NCBI GenBank assembly: GCA_037974335.1
Contig: CM075760.1
Span: forward strand, 27,969,402-28,033,401
Source of the DNA: Prionace glauca
Taxonomy: Eukaryota; Chordata; Chondrichthyes; Carcharhiniformes; Carcharhinidae
Reading direction: 5' to 3'
Length of the DNA stretch: 64,000 nucleotides
A program made the position numbers and the translations under genes. Below are positions 62,509 through 64,000 of this stretch, piece by piece (position 1 is the first letter of the stretch; each line of letters begins with the position of its first letter). A model generated the notes under the pieces. It was not told where the DNA came from, did not search any database, and saw only the letters and a program-made list of their open reading frames with translations.

Positions 62509-62852
62509 GGACAAATGCTGAAGATTCAGTGTTTCAAGATCAATCTGAATTATCGGTTGTGGAAGAACAGAACATAATATTGGACTGTAAATAATCAGCA
62601 ACTTCTCTTAGAACCCTGTTCTGGTACACTCAGTATCCCGGACAAGCTCCGAGGTATTTGATGAAGATATATAGCTCGGGCGATACCGATACGTCTCCGG
62701 ATTTCCCAGATAGATTCTCGGCTGTTTTACACAAAGGAAACAACACTGTTCAGTTAAATATCGCCAGGATTCTCCTATTTAACAGCGCTATGTATTTCTG
62801 TGCCATGGAGCACACATTGGTGCATAGATACAGTGAACCCCGTACAAAAACC
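62509..62852 (+). pseudogene. TCR alpha/delta-type V pseudogene, one stop
   Basis: After acceptor 'gttacag' the exon encodes GTNAEDSVFQDQSELSVVEE, ILDCK then TAA (62592-62594), SATSLRTLFWYTQYPGQAPR, and YLMKIYSSGDTDTSPDFPDR. FSAVLHKGNNTVQLNIARIL and NSAMYFCAM with the second Cys follow. The signal is heptamer CACATTG (62813-62819, one change), a 24-bp spacer, and a perfect nonamer ACAAAAACC (62844-62852). Apart from the stop at the Tyr position and the weak heptamer, the segment is well preserved, so loss is recent. Confidence 0.85.
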
Positions 62853-63714
62853 CCAGGCTGGAAGTTCAGTTAGTGGTCCGCAGAGGGCGCGCTCACACTG
62901 ATAAACAGAAACAACAATTCAGTCTGAATACTGAGTGTCACCGGATCATGAACAAAACATCAAAACAAAACAGTAACACTCAATATGAACAGCTGAGCCG
63001 CAGTTGGTTTTTAACTTGTAACTATGCTAAAAATGCACTTACGCTTAGTTAACTCACCCTTAGTCTTTTGCTAATATTTCCTTCCATGTGTGAATTATTC
63101 ACCATCTTCATTTTCCGTTTCGTGGTCGGTTTGATTAAAGGTTTATTTGATCAGATTGTTTTGCTGGCTCAGAAACAATTATATAAAATATACATTGCAC
63201 AAGATTGACACAGAACCATTTAAACAATCCCTGCGAACAAGGTACCATCAGTGTTCGTTCTTATTTTGAATTGCTGTCACTGTTTTCTGACATAATTCGC
63301 AACTTTATAACAACCGGACCAGGAACTTCAATCCCACCCCTGTCCCTAACAATTCAGCAATATTCCTAATTAGCGCACTGAATCTAACCCAGTTTGGGAT
63401 TTTTCTACTCACTGAAAACCACATATCCGGCCACAGGACTAAAGACACGACAGGAAACACATGTATGTGAGGTGAGAATATCCGATCGTATTGTAGCAGA
63501 TTAATGAGAGTGCGGATTGGAACGAAATGTTTCTGGCTTCAACGTCCTTTTCATAGAGCGGCCAGTGACAATGTTGTCGGGCAGCGACTGTGTTGCATGG
63601 GGGTGGGGAGGCAGGGGGAGGATTTCGAGCAGGTAATTGTGAAGTAAACATATTTAATCTCATTTCCAAATTATGTTTCAGAGTTTAAAAACAATCTGAT
63701 ATGATTAATTCCGA
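62853..63714. other. Stretch without a recognised gene
   Basis: No J segment, exon or retroelement was recognised. Confidence 0.35.
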
Positions 63715-64000
63715 TTTGTATGTGCATTTTATACTGTACCCTACACTAATGAGGTTTTAAACTGTACCCTACACTAAACACAGATTTTAAACAGTACCCT
63801 ACACTAAACAGAGATTTTAAACTGTACCCTACACTAAACAGAGGTTTTAAACTCTACCCTACACTAAAGAGGTTTTAAACTGTACCCTACACTAAACACA
63901 GATTTTAAACTGTACCCTACACTAAACACAGATTTTAAACTGTACCCTACACTAAACACAGATTTTAAACTGTACCCTACACTAAACACAGATTTTAAAC
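63715..64000. repeat. 30-bp tandem repeat running off the window
   Basis: At least nine units of 'ttttaaactgtaccctacac' plus 'taaacacaga', with some shorter units near 63740 and 63865. The last four units are almost uniform. Confidence 0.95.

Noticed and set aside
1-64000. LTR retrotransposons, retroviruses, Polintons or other virus-like elements
   Set aside because: I saw no paired long terminal repeats, no gag, protease, integrase or envelope signature, and no capsid gene. All reverse-transcriptase frames here are LINE-type.

Overview
The window looks like genomic DNA from a cartilaginous fish, most likely a shark. The reasons are intron-containing immunoglobulin and T-cell-receptor V segments with 23-bp recombination signals, a VH/JH remnant of the shark cluster type, a two-exon GPR139-like receptor gene (from memory, a large family in elasmobranchs), tRNA-headed SINEs of the shark HE1 kind, CR1-, L2- and Penelope-type retroelements, and scattered vertebrate-type tRNA genes. 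I could not identify the species. No LTR element, retrovirus or other virus-like element was recognised.

Layout. 1-10.8 kb: SINE and LINE debris, then a 2.5-2.7 kb direct duplication (about 1.42-3.97 and 8.13-10.82 kb) holding a CpG-rich promoter-like module with a 33-bp YY1-type minisatellite and a tRNA-Arg. Between the copies lie tRNA-Gly, tRNA-Asn, tRNA-Glu and a Gln-type tRNA whose anticodon reads UUA. 10.9-18.1 kb: the centrepiece, a U2 snRNA gene split by five successive insertions at one site. These are a 5'-truncated and a full-length Keno-type (Tx1 clade) LINE with two intact ORFs, followed by three tandem copies of a SINE whose head is the 5' end of U2 itself. 18.1-25 kb: Penelope and CR1 fragments, an 835-bp minisatellite, an orphan first exon of a GPR139-like gene, and a 5'-truncated CR1-like LINE with a 551-codon open RT frame. 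25.2-29.1 kb: a 1,939-bp tandem duplication, apparently identical between copies, each with a JH segment, a six-copy 68-bp repeat and a broken VH segment on the minus strand. 29.1-33.2 kb: a weak TATA/exon candidate, then four abutting simple arrays with extreme strand asymmetry. 33.3-40.2 kb: an old LINE, two Penelope fragments, tRNA-Lys, a SINE and a decaying series of tRNA-Val copies. 40.9-45.1 kb: a nearly full-length CR1-type LINE with an esterase-type ORF1. 45.5-50.5 kb: an apparently usable TCR alpha/delta-type V gene, an L2-type LINE, two SINEs and an opposite-strand V pseudogene. 51-57.7 kb: two related tRNA-Glu-bearing blocks and a tRNA-Phe remnant. 57.9-60.4 kb: a complete GPR139-like gene. 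60.6-64 kb: minisatellites and a third V segment, broken by one stop.

How the parts fit. The U2 locus reads as a layered record of target-specific retrotransposition. The LINE supplies endonuclease and reverse transcriptase. The SINE, headed by the target gene's own 5' end, appears to ride on that machinery and lands in the same 13-bp word. The tRNA genes sit in repeated blocks with related spacers, so they probably spread by segmental duplication. The V, VH and JH pieces suggest the edge of an antigen-receptor V array, but no constant-region exon is visible.
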